Source of the DNA: Psychrobacter sp. 28M-43
GTDB taxonomy: Bacteria; Pseudomonadota; Gammaproteobacteria; Pseudomonadales; Moraxellaceae
Reading direction: 5' to 3'
Assembly: GCF_014770435.1 (NCBI RefSeq)
Contig: NZ_CP061739.1
Span: 2,108,001-2,172,000 of the forward strand
DNA length: 64,000 bases
A program made the position numbers and the translations under genes. The notes under the pieces were generated by a model that saw only the letters and a program-made list of their open reading frames with translations, searched no databases and was not told where the DNA came from. Below, piece by piece: positions 27,238 through 36,168 of the stretch (positions are counted from its first letter, which is position 1; each line of letters begins with the position of its first letter).

Positions 27238-28234
27238 AGTACTTTTTAGCTCCAGGATGGATTGGGGCTACCATGCCATCACGAGCGGTTTCTAAACTGA
27301 TATCATTGGCCGCTTGGTGAGCTGTTTTTAGACCATCTAAATTATCAAACAATGCTTTGGTTAATTTATAACCATCCGCTTCAGACAGATCAGAGCTAAC
27401 CAATAATGCATTCATGATTGCTGCAGTTGGTACGGCTGTTTCGTTGCCATAAGTGCCAGCAGGAATCTCAAAGGTTTTGAAATAAGGCTTGGTCGCGATG
27501 ATTTCTTTTAGCTTGTCTTGGTTGATAGTGACAATCTGTAAATCTAAACCTTGCTCTAACTCCATCAAAGATGAGTTTGGTAGGCCACTACTAAAGAATG
27601 CCGCTTCAATCTTACCTGCTTTCATACCATCAGCAGCTTCAGCAAAGCCTAGATAATCAACGGTGACATCATCATACGTAATACCAAACCCTTCAAGTAA
27701 AGTACGAGCGTTGACTTCTGTACCAGAACCTTGATCGCCTACCGCGATGCGCTTGCCTCGTAAATCTTCAATGTTTTTGATACCAGATTTTTTCGAGGTT
27801 ACGATTTGCACCACATTAGGGTACAAAACAGCAATCTGTTGAATGTTAGTAATTGGCTGCTCAAAGTTGTTTTTACCTTCGACAGCATCCGTCACCACGT
27901 CACTCAGTGCCAAGACCATGTCGACCTTGCCTTGGGTCAATAGATTGACGTTTTCGACTGATGCGCCAGTGGTTTGAGTTTTTGAGTTTACGCCAAAAGT
28001 TTTGACATAGACTTCAGACAATGAGGTACCAATGATATTGTAAGGGCCAGACGCGCCGCCAGTAGCGATGGTCAAAAACTTAGTATCAAGCTTATCTGCT
28101 GCAGTATCTGCTGCCGCGCTATCTGCAGATGCAGTATCACTGCTCTCTGAGCTCGGAGATGAGCATGCAGTCAAACCTAACGCAGCACTCAGCATAGCTG
28201 ACAAAAGTAATGGGGATTTTAAAGAATTAAGCAT
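27215..28234 (-). CDS. TAXI-family TRAP substrate-binding lipoprotein
   Basis: A 339-residue periplasmic binding protein. The start is placed at ATG 28234 because AAGGA is 8 bp upstream. This gives a lipoprotein signal ending LGLTAC, after which a Ser/Ala/Asp-rich linker leads into the TAXI domain (FLTIATGGASGPYNIIGTSLSEVY, and VGDQGSGTEVNART). Such proteins capture glutamate, 2-oxoglutarate or related acids in characterised cases. The ligand here is unknown. The membrane-anchored form fits an outer-leaflet inner-membrane lipoprotein or release to the outer membrane. Confidence 0.9.
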   Translation of the reverse strand: MLNSLKSPLLLSAMLSAALGLTACSSPSSESSDTASADSAAADTAADKLDTKFLTIATGGASGPYNIIGTSLSEVYVKTFGVNSKTQTTGASVENVNLLTQGKVDMVLALSDVVTDAVEGKNNFEQPITNIQQIAVLYPNVVQIVTSKKSGIKNIEDLRGKRIAVGDQGSGTEVNARTLLEGFGITYDDVTVDYLGFAEAADGMKAGKIEAAFFSSGLPNSSLMELEQGLDLQIVTINQDKLKEIIATKPYFKTFEIPAGTYGNETAVPTAAIMNALLVSSDLSEADGYKLTKALFDNLDGLKTAHQAANDISLETARDGMVAPIHPGAKKYYDEQAAK

Positions 28235-28716
28235 TGAATTCATCCTTGAAGTGGTCGATTTTGTACGTTTAACAATATCCGTATTTATACATAAATACGT
28301 TACAGACCAGTAATAATATAGTAATTCTATCAATAAATAAACCTTAGCTTACTTTCTCTTTTTCTTTCAATACCTTATATTTAAAGCTATCAGAGAAAAT
28401 ATAGGCCATTCATCAATTGTACTAATATATATGTATGTTTTGCTATGCGAAACAAAGTTTCATTTAATAAATATTAAAACAAAAATTGTCGCTATTGTAA
28501 ACCTTTATCGATATCTAGCAAATATCGCCATATCGCATTATTTCTTAGGAATTTTTAGATATAGCAAATTAATGAGAATTCTCGACTTATAACTATCTCG
28601 ATTTATAACTATAAGGGCAAAAGTTCTGCTATATTTTATCTGAGCTATTTTTGGTTCAGGATGTTACATGGCACTAGTCTGTGTCTCTCTTTTATTAATC
28701 TACTCGGATAGTCCTT
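28235..28716. other. Divergent intergenic region TAXI / mtnP (482 bp)
   Basis: Very AT-rich with no gene seen. It contains a 16-bp tandem duplication at 28581-28612 and a GAGAATTCTC palindrome just before it. It should hold promoters in both directions. Confidence 0.45.
28581..28612. repeat. 16-bp tandem duplication upstream of mtnP
   Basis: CTCGACTTATAACTAT and CTCGATTTATAACTAT follow each other directly and differ at one base. They lie about 105-135 bp upstream of the mtnP ATG and could be two regulator sites. Confidence 0.6.
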
Positions 28717-29610
28717 ATGACAATACCTCACACGGAAGTACTGGCAACGTTATCTGCTGATATTGCTATCATCGGTGGCAGCGGTCTCTACCAAATGTCA
28801 TCGCTGACCAACAAACGCAGTGTGACAATACAGACGCCTTATGGCAGTCCATCTGATGATATTGTCTTAGGTGAGCTTGAGGGAGTGACAGTTGCATTTC
28901 TAACACGGCATGGTCAGGGCCACAGACTAACCCCGTCTGAAGTGCCTTATCGAGCCAATATCTATGCGCTAAAAACGCTTGAGGTACGCTATATTATATC
29001 CGTATCAGCAGTTGGCTCATTGCAAGCGCATCTTAAGCCATTAGACATGGTCATTCCAGATCAAATGATTGATATGACTAAGCAGCGAGCGAGTACTTTC
29101 TTTGGCGAAGGTGCCGTCGCTCATGTGTCGATGGCAGACCCACTATGCCCTGTCCTAGCAGACATCTTGACGCGCGCTTATGACCAAGCAAATATTGTAG
29201 AAGGTAGCAGTCATTTTAAGGCAACTTATGTCTGTATCGAAGGGCCTCAATTCTCAACTCGGGCAGAGTCAGAATGGTATCGTCAGATGCAGGCAGATAT
29301 TATTGGCATGACCAATATGCCAGAAGCCAAATTGGCACGTGAAGCCAGTATTGCTTATGCCACGTTAGCTCTGGTGACAGACTTCGACTGTTGGCATCCA
29401 ACGGAAGAAGCCGTCAGTGCCGACTATGCTATACAGAACCTAATGAAAAATGCGGACAATGCTCAAAAAGTGATTAAAGAAGCCGTTGCTTTAATTGCCG
29501 CTGAACTGCCTGACTCAATCGCCCACAATGCCCTCGCGCAAGCATTGGTCACACCTATAGATGCGATGGACGAGCATACCAAGATTAGACTGGCCGCCTT
29601 GCTAACGTAA
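28717..29610 (+). CDS. mtnP: S-methyl-5'-thioadenosine phosphorylase
   Basis: Splits methylthioadenosine with phosphate into adenine and methylthioribose-1-phosphate, clearing the by-product of polyamine synthesis. The 297 residues fit the trimeric PNP/MTAP family. Visible blocks are IGGSGLYQ, LTRHGQGHRLTPSEVPYRAN, CIEGPQFSTRAE and MTNMPEAKLAREA. The base-binding TDFDCWH has the two aspartates expected for adenine, which favours MTAP over methylthioinosine phosphorylase. It stands alone with a terminator after it. The ribosome site is weak. Confidence 0.88.
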   Translation: MTIPHTEVLATLSADIAIIGGSGLYQMSSLTNKRSVTIQTPYGSPSDDIVLGELEGVTVAFLTRHGQGHRLTPSEVPYRANIYALKTLEVRYIISVSAVGSLQAHLKPLDMVIPDQMIDMTKQRASTFFGEGAVAHVSMADPLCPVLADILTRAYDQANIVEGSSHFKATYVCIEGPQFSTRAESEWYRQMQADIIGMTNMPEAKLAREASIAYATLALVTDFDCWHPTEEAVSADYAIQNLMKNADNAQKVIKEAVALIAAELPDSIAHNALAQALVTPIDAMDEHTKIRLAALLT

Positions 29611-29687
29611 TCTTAATACGTACTCTCCATTTTGGACTGACTACTGCTAATCGGTCTAATTTTAATCGTGCTGTTTCCCATTGAATC

Positions 29688-29722
29688 AAAAAAGGCCATT
29701 ATCTAAAATAATGGCCTTTTTT
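29688..29722. terminator. Terminator between mtnP and arsM
   Basis: A perfect 15-bp stem (29688-29702 with 29708-29722) of AAAAAAGGCCATTAT type, 5-nt loop, T run on both strands between convergent genes. Confidence 0.88.
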
Positions 29723-29771
29723 ATAATTGAGCATGTATATTTAAATTTATGCTAAATACATTACTTTAATG

Positions 29772-30815
29772 TTAGCAACAACCACCTGCACCAGATGCCA
29801 GCATCATAGGTTGATTAAATGGCATTAATTCACCGCAACCTGCAAAAATACCGTAGTGGCGACTTTCATCACCGATAAACTCAAAGTGCGGCGCAAAGCG
29901 TGATTCTTGTAGCATTCTAAATGTATTGCCACATACTGGAAATACCCGACCAACTTCGATAGCATGATGTTTATCTAAATCAAACCGATGCGGGGACTGC
30001 TCGATAGTTCCTTTATATATCACCGCTTGTCCGTGATCTTCGCAAGCATCCTCAAGCGACGCTATCTTAAACAAACGGTAAGTCGCAGAGAAAAACTGAA
30101 TATCACCAATTTTAGCTGCCAAAGCGGGATCTGTAATCTCAAGTGGGCGATCTTCAACCAAACGTACGTCTAAGAATCCTGCATCTCGTGACAAACGGGT
30201 AAAGTCCTTCCAATACAATGCGCCGCTCAAACATTCACCATATAAGACTGGGTCATCGGTTAAGTGTTGCGGGATACGGCGATCGGCATAGACGTCAGAA
30301 AAATAAAACTCCCCACCAGGTTTCAGTAAACGCTGCACACTGGCCATAACCGCGGCTTTATCTGGTGATAGATTGATAACGCAGTTTGAGACGATAATAT
30401 CGAAGCTATTAGCCTCAAGGTCTAGTTCATCTAGTTTCTCGATATAGCCGTGCAAAAATGTCACATTGTCATAGCCGAACTTATCGACATGGTAGGCTTG
30501 ATGCTGTCTGGCCACGGCTAGCTGCTCATCGGTCATATCAACACCGACTACGTGCCCACTCTCACCAACCAATTGTGCTAGTGCATAGACATCTCGGCCT
30601 GAGCCACTACCCAAGTCTAAAATTCGGCAGCCTTCAAGCAGTGCTGGACACACCAGACCACAGCCGTAATAGCGATTCAATACTTCATCGTGAATATTTG
30701 CGAGTAATGGCTTGAGCCACTCAGGCATATTGCTGATATCACAACAAGCCGAAGTCTTTAAATCATCGGTACTCTGTAACTCTTTTCCATAGTAATTTTG
30801 CACGACGTCATGCAT
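29772..30815 (-). CDS. arsM: Arsenite S-adenosylmethionine methyltransferase, arsenosugar-cluster type
   Basis: Methylates trivalent arsenic using SAM. In this cluster type it supplies dimethylarsenical to the next enzymes. The 347 residues start with a SAM-binding domain (ILDLGSGSGRD, residues 65-75) after an early cysteine pair (C24, C25) and C52. Further conserved-position cysteines are C145 (SNCVINL) and C195 (YGECLSGAL). The protein ends with Cys-rich AGGCC, likely extra arsenic ligands. It is the last gene of a minus-strand cluster with two glycosyltransferases, DUF547 and arsS. The neighbours make ArsM far more likely than another methyltransferase. Confidence 0.88.
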   Translation of the reverse strand: MHDVVQNYYGKELQSTDDLKTSACCDISNMPEWLKPLLANIHDEVLNRYYGCGLVCPALLEGCRILDLGSGSGRDVYALAQLVGESGHVVGVDMTDEQLAVARQHQAYHVDKFGYDNVTFLHGYIEKLDELDLEANSFDIIVSNCVINLSPDKAAVMASVQRLLKPGGEFYFSDVYADRRIPQHLTDDPVLYGECLSGALYWKDFTRLSRDAGFLDVRLVEDRPLEITDPALAAKIGDIQFFSATYRLFKIASLEDACEDHGQAVIYKGTIEQSPHRFDLDKHHAIEVGRVFPVCGNTFRMLQESRFAPHFEFIGDESRHYGIFAGCGELMPFNQPMMLASGAGGCC

Positions 30816-30930
30816 AACAATATCCTTATTAAATGTACCATCCGGTTAAAAATCTCAGTAAATCATTTTAGAATATACAACTACGTTAGTGAATTTATTG
30901 ACCTAGTTATCAATTATCCATAATCAGCTA

Positions 30931-31593
30931 TCAGTCGTTATCGACTCTGATATTGAGTTGGGAATCTAGCCAGCTTGACGGTAAATGCACTAGATCTTTA
31001 GGCTCATCAATATCATGTAAAGGGTCAAATAGTGTAAGTGTCCAGTCTAGTGCTGCCATGCGCTGCTTAGTGACAGCAGCAACACTAGGTGTACTCCAAA
31101 CAATGTCCGAAAACAGGCTGTCATCAATCTCTCTAAACCCTAACAACACATAACCACCATCAGCTGCTGGAATCATAACCGTATCGTGTTGATTTAGCTG
31201 CTGTACCGCTGTCTGAATACGTGCTGTCGTAAGACTAGGACAGTCCGCACCAATTAAGACAACCTTTTTAAAACGTTGCAATGCTTGCTGACTGGCTATC
31301 AACATACGCAAACCCAAATCACCATTGGCCTGCGTAGACCAACGCAACGATTCAGGCAAATCAAGCGCCTGCCAACATGGATCTGTTGGTGCTGGACTCA
31401 CACATAACTCAACGGCAAAGCCCGTATCAACGGCCTGCTCAATACTGTGCAATAATAGTTGCCTTGCCATACGTGCAGCGCCATCTACTCCTAGCGCTGG
31501 CTGCAAACGGGTTTTTGCCTTATTGGGCGCTGGATACTTTGCAAACAGAAGGATGCAGGTATCTTGCTGTCTTGCAGATAAATCAGCTGTCAC
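30931..31593 (-). CDS. TIGR04282-type glycosyltransferase of arsenosugar cluster (DUF2064)
   Basis: A 220-residue soluble protein with a nucleotide-sugar transferase-like fold. Landmarks are LLFAKYPAPNKAKTRLQPAL at the start, GADCPSLTTARI in the middle and PAADGGYVLLG, the signature of the DUF2064 / rSAM-associated transferase 1 family. It is found beside arsS and the second glycosyltransferase, so a role in attaching or modifying the sugar part is inferred. The gene lies 115 bp upstream of arsM and 84 bp downstream of the second transferase. Confidence 0.85.
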   Translation of the reverse strand: MTADLSARQQDTCILLFAKYPAPNKAKTRLQPALGVDGAARMARQLLLHSIEQAVDTGFAVELCVSPAPTDPCWQALDLPESLRWSTQANGDLGLRMLIASQQALQRFKKVVLIGADCPSLTTARIQTAVQQLNQHDTVMIPAADGGYVLLGFREIDDSLFSDIVWSTPSVAAVTKQRMAALDWTLTLFDPLHDIDEPKDLVHLPSSWLDSQLNIRVDND

Positions 31594-31677
31594 TATAACG
31601 GCCTCTCAATTGGTCAAATGTACAAAGACGAACTCTTTCTTCTTTTGTCTATCATATTTATAAACCAAACAGCTTCA

Positions 31678-32409
31678 CTAATTATAGTAGCGTTGCTTTA
31701 AAACATTAGGCGATATACCGCGCCAATAATCAAAGCGCAAATGCCACATCAAGAAAATAGTCCGCCATGTACCATGCTGCTGCCAACGCCGCGCTGAGGT
31801 CGTGACTTTAGTTTTTAGACAAGCCGGTCGAGCAATACGCTTGAGCCGCTTACATAGTTCGATATCTTCCATCAATGGCTGATCAGGATAGCCACCAATC
31901 TGCTCGAACACAGACTTTTTGATAAATATTGCTTGATCGCCAGTGGCTATACCCATTAAGCGCGAGCGTTGATTTATCATTAATCCGACGATTTTTAACA
32001 ATGGCTCACGACTATCTAAACGGACATCAAAACGTCCCCAATCGTACTGAGCTATTGCCTGCTGAACGTTATCTATCGCGTCAACTGGCAGCTCGGTATC
32101 AGCATGTAAAAATAGCAGAACGTCACCTGTTGCCAACATAGTGCCCGCATTCATTTGCTGTGCACGTCCTACGGTAGATTCGATAATATGCCAATCAATA
32201 GCTGATTGAGCAGTCTCTATACTTTTGAGCACACTGTCGGCGATAGCAACCGAACCATCCACTGAACCACCATCGACCAATATCACTTGCTGCGGTGCTG
32301 GATCGAGATGGACAATATGAGCCATAAGCTCAGGCAAGTTGTCCGCTTCATTTAATAATGGAACAATAATTGATAGGTTCAATGAATATACCGTCACGTT
32401 AATCAGCAA
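31678..32409 (-). CDS. TIGR04283-type family 2 glycosyltransferase of arsenosugar cluster
   Basis: A GT-A fold glycosyltransferase of about 240 residues. Visible: LSIIVPLLNEADNLPELM, VILVDGGSVDGS, the DxD-like HADTELP and GGYPDQPLMEDIELCKRLK. It belongs to the rSAM-associated transferase 2 family that pairs with TIGR04282. The sugar donor is unknown. No ATG exists near the start: TTG 32409, GTG 32397 or TTG 32382 are possible and none has a clear ribosome site. It lies 18 bp after the DUF547 gene, so coupling is likely. Confidence 0.83.
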   Translation of the reverse strand: MLINVTVYSLNLSIIVPLLNEADNLPELMAHIVHLDPAPQQVILVDGGSVDGSVAIADSVLKSIETAQSAIDWHIIESTVGRAQQMNAGTMLATGDVLLFLHADTELPVDAIDNVQQAIAQYDWGRFDVRLDSREPLLKIVGLMINQRSRLMGIATGDQAIFIKKSVFEQIGGYPDQPLMEDIELCKRLKRIARPACLKTKVTTSARRWQQHGTWRTIFLMWHLRFDYWRGISPNVLKQRYYN

Positions 32410-32427
32410 GTAAGATTAAAAACTGGC

Positions 32428-33249
32428 TTATTTTTTATTCAAATTCCAGTTGTAGTCGGTATAGCTTATTTTTATCTTGCCTTGTTTGAGATTCGCTGTC
32501 TGAGCTTTACTCAATCCTAATGACGAGCTATAACGACCTAGAAACCCTGCTAAATCTTTTGTGCCGCGCCAGTTGGTTGCAAAATCTTCTTTATACCATT
32601 TAAAAATTGGTGACACTCTTAGCGTATCGCCTTTGAGACTGTTACGGCTACTGTCTGCTAAAAACTTAGAGGTTGCCTGCTCTAGTTGACTGTCTAAACG
32701 CTTGCCAGTAAAGGCATCATCTTGCAATGCAGGGCAACCAATACTGGCACAATTGACCGCAAAGTGAATGCGCGGATCGTTGTAACGTTTAGAACCACGA
32801 ATCAGATTGTGCTCGATATCATCAAGTGAGCGCGTCTTACCGAGTAGCGAAACAAACTCTTGCTTCCATGGTGACCCAAACAGTCCGCCGATATCTTTGA
32901 TAGATTTAACGTTTGGATATTTCGTCAATACCAAATCAACCGTACCAGCGTTATAAACGTTGATTAAAAATGCCAACTGCTCGTTTTTACTCCAACGATT
33001 GAACTCTGATTGAGATACCTTGCTTGTCGCTTCCAGATAGTTTGTCAACTTACTTTGATCTGCTTTCATGCCAGCATAATTGACCACTGAAGCTTTGCCA
33101 CCGTTGGTCATAGTTACATGCTTATTTAATAAGCTATCCCAGCTCTGATGGTTGAAGTCAGCATGAGCAGCCACGCTTGCTAATAAAATAGTCGTGGCAA
33201 TCACTGGTTGGGCGAAAAACGTCTTCGCTGAAAAGTTAAATACTGACAT
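32428..33249 (-). CDS. DUF547 secreted protein in arsenosugar cluster
   Basis: A 273-residue protein with a signal peptide (hydrophobic residues about 13-28, ending ASVAAHA). The mature part matches DUF547: NEQLAFLINVYNAGTVDLVL, then DIEHNLIRG and RIHFAVNCASIGCPALQ with a Cys pair in a conserved block. DUF547 proteins are periplasmic or exported and have no proven activity. Some relatives look papain-like. GGAG precedes the ATG. Its position between arsS and the transferases suggests a link to the exported product, which is inference. Confidence 0.83.
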   Translation of the reverse strand: MSVFNFSAKTFFAQPVIATTILLASVAAHADFNHQSWDSLLNKHVTMTNGGKASVVNYAGMKADQSKLTNYLEATSKVSQSEFNRWSKNEQLAFLINVYNAGTVDLVLTKYPNVKSIKDIGGLFGSPWKQEFVSLLGKTRSLDDIEHNLIRGSKRYNDPRIHFAVNCASIGCPALQDDAFTGKRLDSQLEQATSKFLADSSRNSLKGDTLRVSPIFKWYKEDFATNWRGTKDLAGFLGRYSSSLGLSKAQTANLKQGKIKISYTDYNWNLNKK

Positions 33250-33303
33250 AGGACTTACTCCGTTTACACTGATTGTTTTTTACTTAAATTTTTTATGTAT
33301 GCT

Positions 33304-33378
33304 AAAAGCACCTATGTTTAAAGTACTTAGGCTTAAAGCATCTATGTTTAAAGTGCTTATATTAAAAGCACTTACATT
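33304..33378. repeat. Five degenerate 15-bp tandem repeats
   Basis: Units of 15 bp such as AAAAGCACCTATGTT, TAAAGTACTTAGGCT, TAAAGCATCTATGTT, TAAAGTGCTTATATT and AAAAGCACTTACATT follow each other. Alternate units match best, giving a 30-bp super-repeat. They fill the space between the arsS stop and the DUF547 start. Confidence 0.8.
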
Positions 33379-33385
33379 AGAACGG

Positions 33386-34378
33386 CTAAGGCGTGTCTAC
33401 TAGCACTGGCTCTACCGTCTCTTCTTCTAACGCGCCGCCACAACTACTGCCCTGTCCTGCTGTACAGCCATAGCAGTGGTCAGCAATGGCAATGTCATCA
33501 CCGGACGGATTTTGCGTTAACAAATCACTTAGGTGTCGCCGTGACTTGTTGGGGACAGGTATCTCTAACTGCTGATTGAAATCACAATCAAACAGCTCAC
33601 CCAACCAGTTGACACTAATGGTCGAACGGCACATGACCTCGGTCAAATTAGCAGCCATATAATTAGCTTTGAGCAAATCCATATACGGGTGGAACTGGTC
33701 TTTTGCCAATAGCACCGCCCCAAAACGCTGAATCGGCATATTGGTTAGGGCAAACAGATGATTAAACTCGATATCAAAGTGCGCTTTTAGCTCCCGCTTA
33801 TAGTCGGCTTCAAGCTGTTGTTGATTGGGCGGTAGCGTCGCACCTTGCGGATTGAAGACCAAGTTTAATGTTAAATCAGAATTAGACTTGCCATACCCCA
33901 AGCTGTTGAGCTTTTGCAATCCCAATATACTGTCGTCAAACGCGCCTTTACCGCGCTGTTTATCCACGTTTTCTAAAGAATAACAAGGCAAAGACGCCAC
34001 TACTTCAACTTGGTTGTCTGCTAAAAACTGCGCCATATCCTCATAACCCTCTTCCATAAGGATAGTCAGATTACAACGGTCTATTACTTTAATACCTAAT
34101 GCCCGAGCGGCCGTGACCAAATACTTAAAATCCTCATGCATTTCAGGCGCACCGCCCGTCAAATCAAGCGTATCGATGTTTTGTGCTTGTAATACCTCTG
34201 GTATCAGCTCAACCAACTCACGTGACATCATTTCAGTACGATAAGGGCTTGCAGCCACATGACAGTGCACGCAGGACATATTGCATAAGTAGCCCATATT
34301 GACTTGTAATATCGTCAATTGACGTCGTTTTATCGCTGGAAAATCAGTATGCTCAAGTAGCTCGATAGTTAATCTCAT
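33386..34378 (-). CDS. arsS: Arsenosugar biosynthesis radical SAM protein ArsS
   Basis: A 330-residue radical-SAM enzyme. The cluster motif is C32-N-M-S-C36-V-H-C39, followed by LDLTGGAPEMHEDF. The C-terminal half has the DUF3641-type cysteines VMCRSTISVNW, LFDCDFNQQL and CYGCTAGQGSSCGG (C302, C305, C313). ArsS joins a 5'-deoxyadenosyl group to dimethylated arsenic in oxo-arsenosugar synthesis. Some homologues carry selenocysteine in the C-terminal region. This one reads with cysteines and no in-frame TGA. It is downstream of the FAD oxidoreductase gene by 231 bp. Confidence 0.9.
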   Translation of the reverse strand: MRLTIELLEHTDFPAIKRRQLTILQVNMGYLCNMSCVHCHVAASPYRTEMMSRELVELIPEVLQAQNIDTLDLTGGAPEMHEDFKYLVTAARALGIKVIDRCNLTILMEEGYEDMAQFLADNQVEVVASLPCYSLENVDKQRGKGAFDDSILGLQKLNSLGYGKSNSDLTLNLVFNPQGATLPPNQQQLEADYKRELKAHFDIEFNHLFALTNMPIQRFGAVLLAKDQFHPYMDLLKANYMAANLTEVMCRSTISVNWLGELFDCDFNQQLEIPVPNKSRRHLSDLLTQNPSGDDIAIADHCYGCTAGQGSSCGGALEEETVEPVLVDTP

Positions 34379-34609
34379 GGTGGTCTAAAATCCTGTTAGC
34401 GGTACAACTAAAAAAGGATAGCAACGTGATATTAAAGATTAGAAAACACAGATAGCGCATTGCTTTTACTGTTTATTTTTAAGATTTACAACGTAAAACC
34501 TGATTGCTCACTTTACGGTTTATCTAATCAATCATACCTGATTATCAATAAGCATTGACAACTAATCATATGGATTTTATGGTTTATTCCAAATGAGCAT
34601 TATCCTTGG

Positions 34610-35791
34610 TTAGTCCTTATCAGCTTCGATGAATCGCTTATCGATATACTTCTTGAGATGCCATACCCAGCGGCCTTGTAGGTTTACATTACCCCAACTA
34701 CCAATGGCGTATTTATCACCGCAAGATAGCAGATATAGCGTACGTGATTTTGGCTGATAACTCTTCATTACGCTCTCTTTCAGATAGGCCATTAAATTAT
34801 CAGCTTCGACAGCACCGCCATGTACTGAGTGAACCCCTGAGTGCGCCACATACTTATCGACTCGTGTCGCTACATCACCAACGGCAAACACGTTAGGATG
34901 AGAGACACTCTGTTGCTTATCGTTTACCGCGATAAACCCATCACCTTCGATTTCCAAATCCGTAGAAGCTGTCCATGCCGAGCCTATGACACCAGTCGCA
35001 GCGATGACAGCATTTATGGGCAATGATTTATGAGTGGTCGATAATTTACCATCACGATAATCGGTCGCTCGTTCTCGAATTATCGTAATGTCATGACGAT
35101 GTAACTGCTTAATAACCCGCTGTCGAAAGCTCGAATTAAACCCTGACAATAGATTCTCACCGCATACTAATGTCACCTGATGATTACGATTGATGTTCCG
35201 TAGCGCGACTTGGGCTGCCATGACCAACTCTATGGCCGCTGCACCTGCCCCAATAATAGCTAATTGATACTTTTCAGATGACTGGGCATCCTTCAAAATC
35301 CGCTGCCATTGGGTGATAAATGTTGATAACGGTCGTATGGCAATCACGTCAGTATTAGCATCTCTATCATCACTATCGCTTCTATAGTCATTCTGGTCTT
35401 TATGGTCACGTAGCCAACGCATGTCTGTATCTGCCCCAGTATTTAAAGACAACACATCGTAATCAAAATCCGTTTGTTTATCGCCAGTCGTAACCACCTT
35501 GTTTGACGCTGCGTTTACTTGTACAAGCGACTGCTGAATAAAGCGCACGCCTGCCCGCACACAAAGCGATTTGATATCGATACTAATATCATGCAGCTGA
35601 TAATGCCCTGCCATCCATCCCGGTAACATGCCAGAATAAATAGTTTGCGGTTGCTCACTAATTAAGTGAATATCCGCATCTATCGTATCGGCATCTTTTA
35701 AACGCGCTGCGCTAAGTCGGCGTAACATACCAATGTGAGCATGACCTGCGCCTGCCAATAATAATGTCTTTTTCGGTGAAAATTTTGTCAT
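34610..35791 (-). CDS. FAD/NAD-dependent pyridine nucleotide-disulfide oxidoreductase family protein
   Basis: A 393-residue flavoprotein. The FAD site is LLLAGAGHAHIGMLRRL near the N-terminus. A second dinucleotide site is LAIIGAGAAAIELVMAA (about residues 180-196), and the FAD-closing motif is NVFAVGDVA (about 308-316). No redox CxxC is present. It resembles the NDH-2/SQR-like TIGR03169 type that is often next to or fused with SelD. The substrate is unknown. ATG 35791 is preferred over the TTG at 35806. It may be the first gene of the arsenosugar transcription unit. Confidence 0.8.
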   Translation of the reverse strand: MTKFSPKKTLLLAGAGHAHIGMLRRLSAARLKDADTIDADIHLISEQPQTIYSGMLPGWMAGHYQLHDISIDIKSLCVRAGVRFIQQSLVQVNAASNKVVTTGDKQTDFDYDVLSLNTGADTDMRWLRDHKDQNDYRSDSDDRDANTDVIAIRPLSTFITQWQRILKDAQSSEKYQLAIIGAGAAAIELVMAAQVALRNINRNHQVTLVCGENLLSGFNSSFRQRVIKQLHRHDITIIRERATDYRDGKLSTTHKSLPINAVIAATGVIGSAWTASTDLEIEGDGFIAVNDKQQSVSHPNVFAVGDVATRVDKYVAHSGVHSVHGGAVEADNLMAYLKESVMKSYQPKSRTLYLLSCGDKYAIGSWGNVNLQGRWVWHLKKYIDKRFIEADKD

Positions 35792-36168
35792 AGATGATTT
35801 TATCAAGGCGGTTAGTTGCTGTTAATGTTTGATCGAATGTTGATTGATATAAATGACTTTAAAAACTCATTTAAAAGTATCATATAAATAAGACCAGTCT
35901 GTTGCGGGCAAACAGTAAGAGCGTAAATGACTTATGTGGCTCATGTGGCTTATACATATTCAGCGATAGTCACTCCTTTAACCGTTATTGTTAAAGCGAT
36001 ACTTTGTATAACTGAATTAAAATCATAAAATAAGATGAAATTATTTATCATCGCCCAGTACAATAGGACATTATAAGAGCCGCATGATAAATTGCTCTGC
36101 TTGACCCATTATTTGAGAAACATCGTCAAAACCCTTAATGAAAATTATAAGTAATCAAGGAACATTAC
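35792..36168. other. Divergent intergenic region (377 bp)
   Basis: Promoter space between the FAD oxidoreductase and the lipase-like gene. A small direct repeat ATGTGGCT-c-ATGTGGCT (35934-35950) is present. No gene is seen. Confidence 0.35.

Noticed and set aside
33304..33378. Possible CRISPR array
   Set aside because: Units are 15 bp, degenerate and directly adjacent, with no spacers and no cas genes nearby.
33194..33403. Plus-strand ORF with repeated LKA-MFKVL units
   Set aside because: The protein repeat is a by-product of the 15-bp DNA tandem repeats (a multiple of 3), and the ORF overlaps the DUF547 start in antisense.
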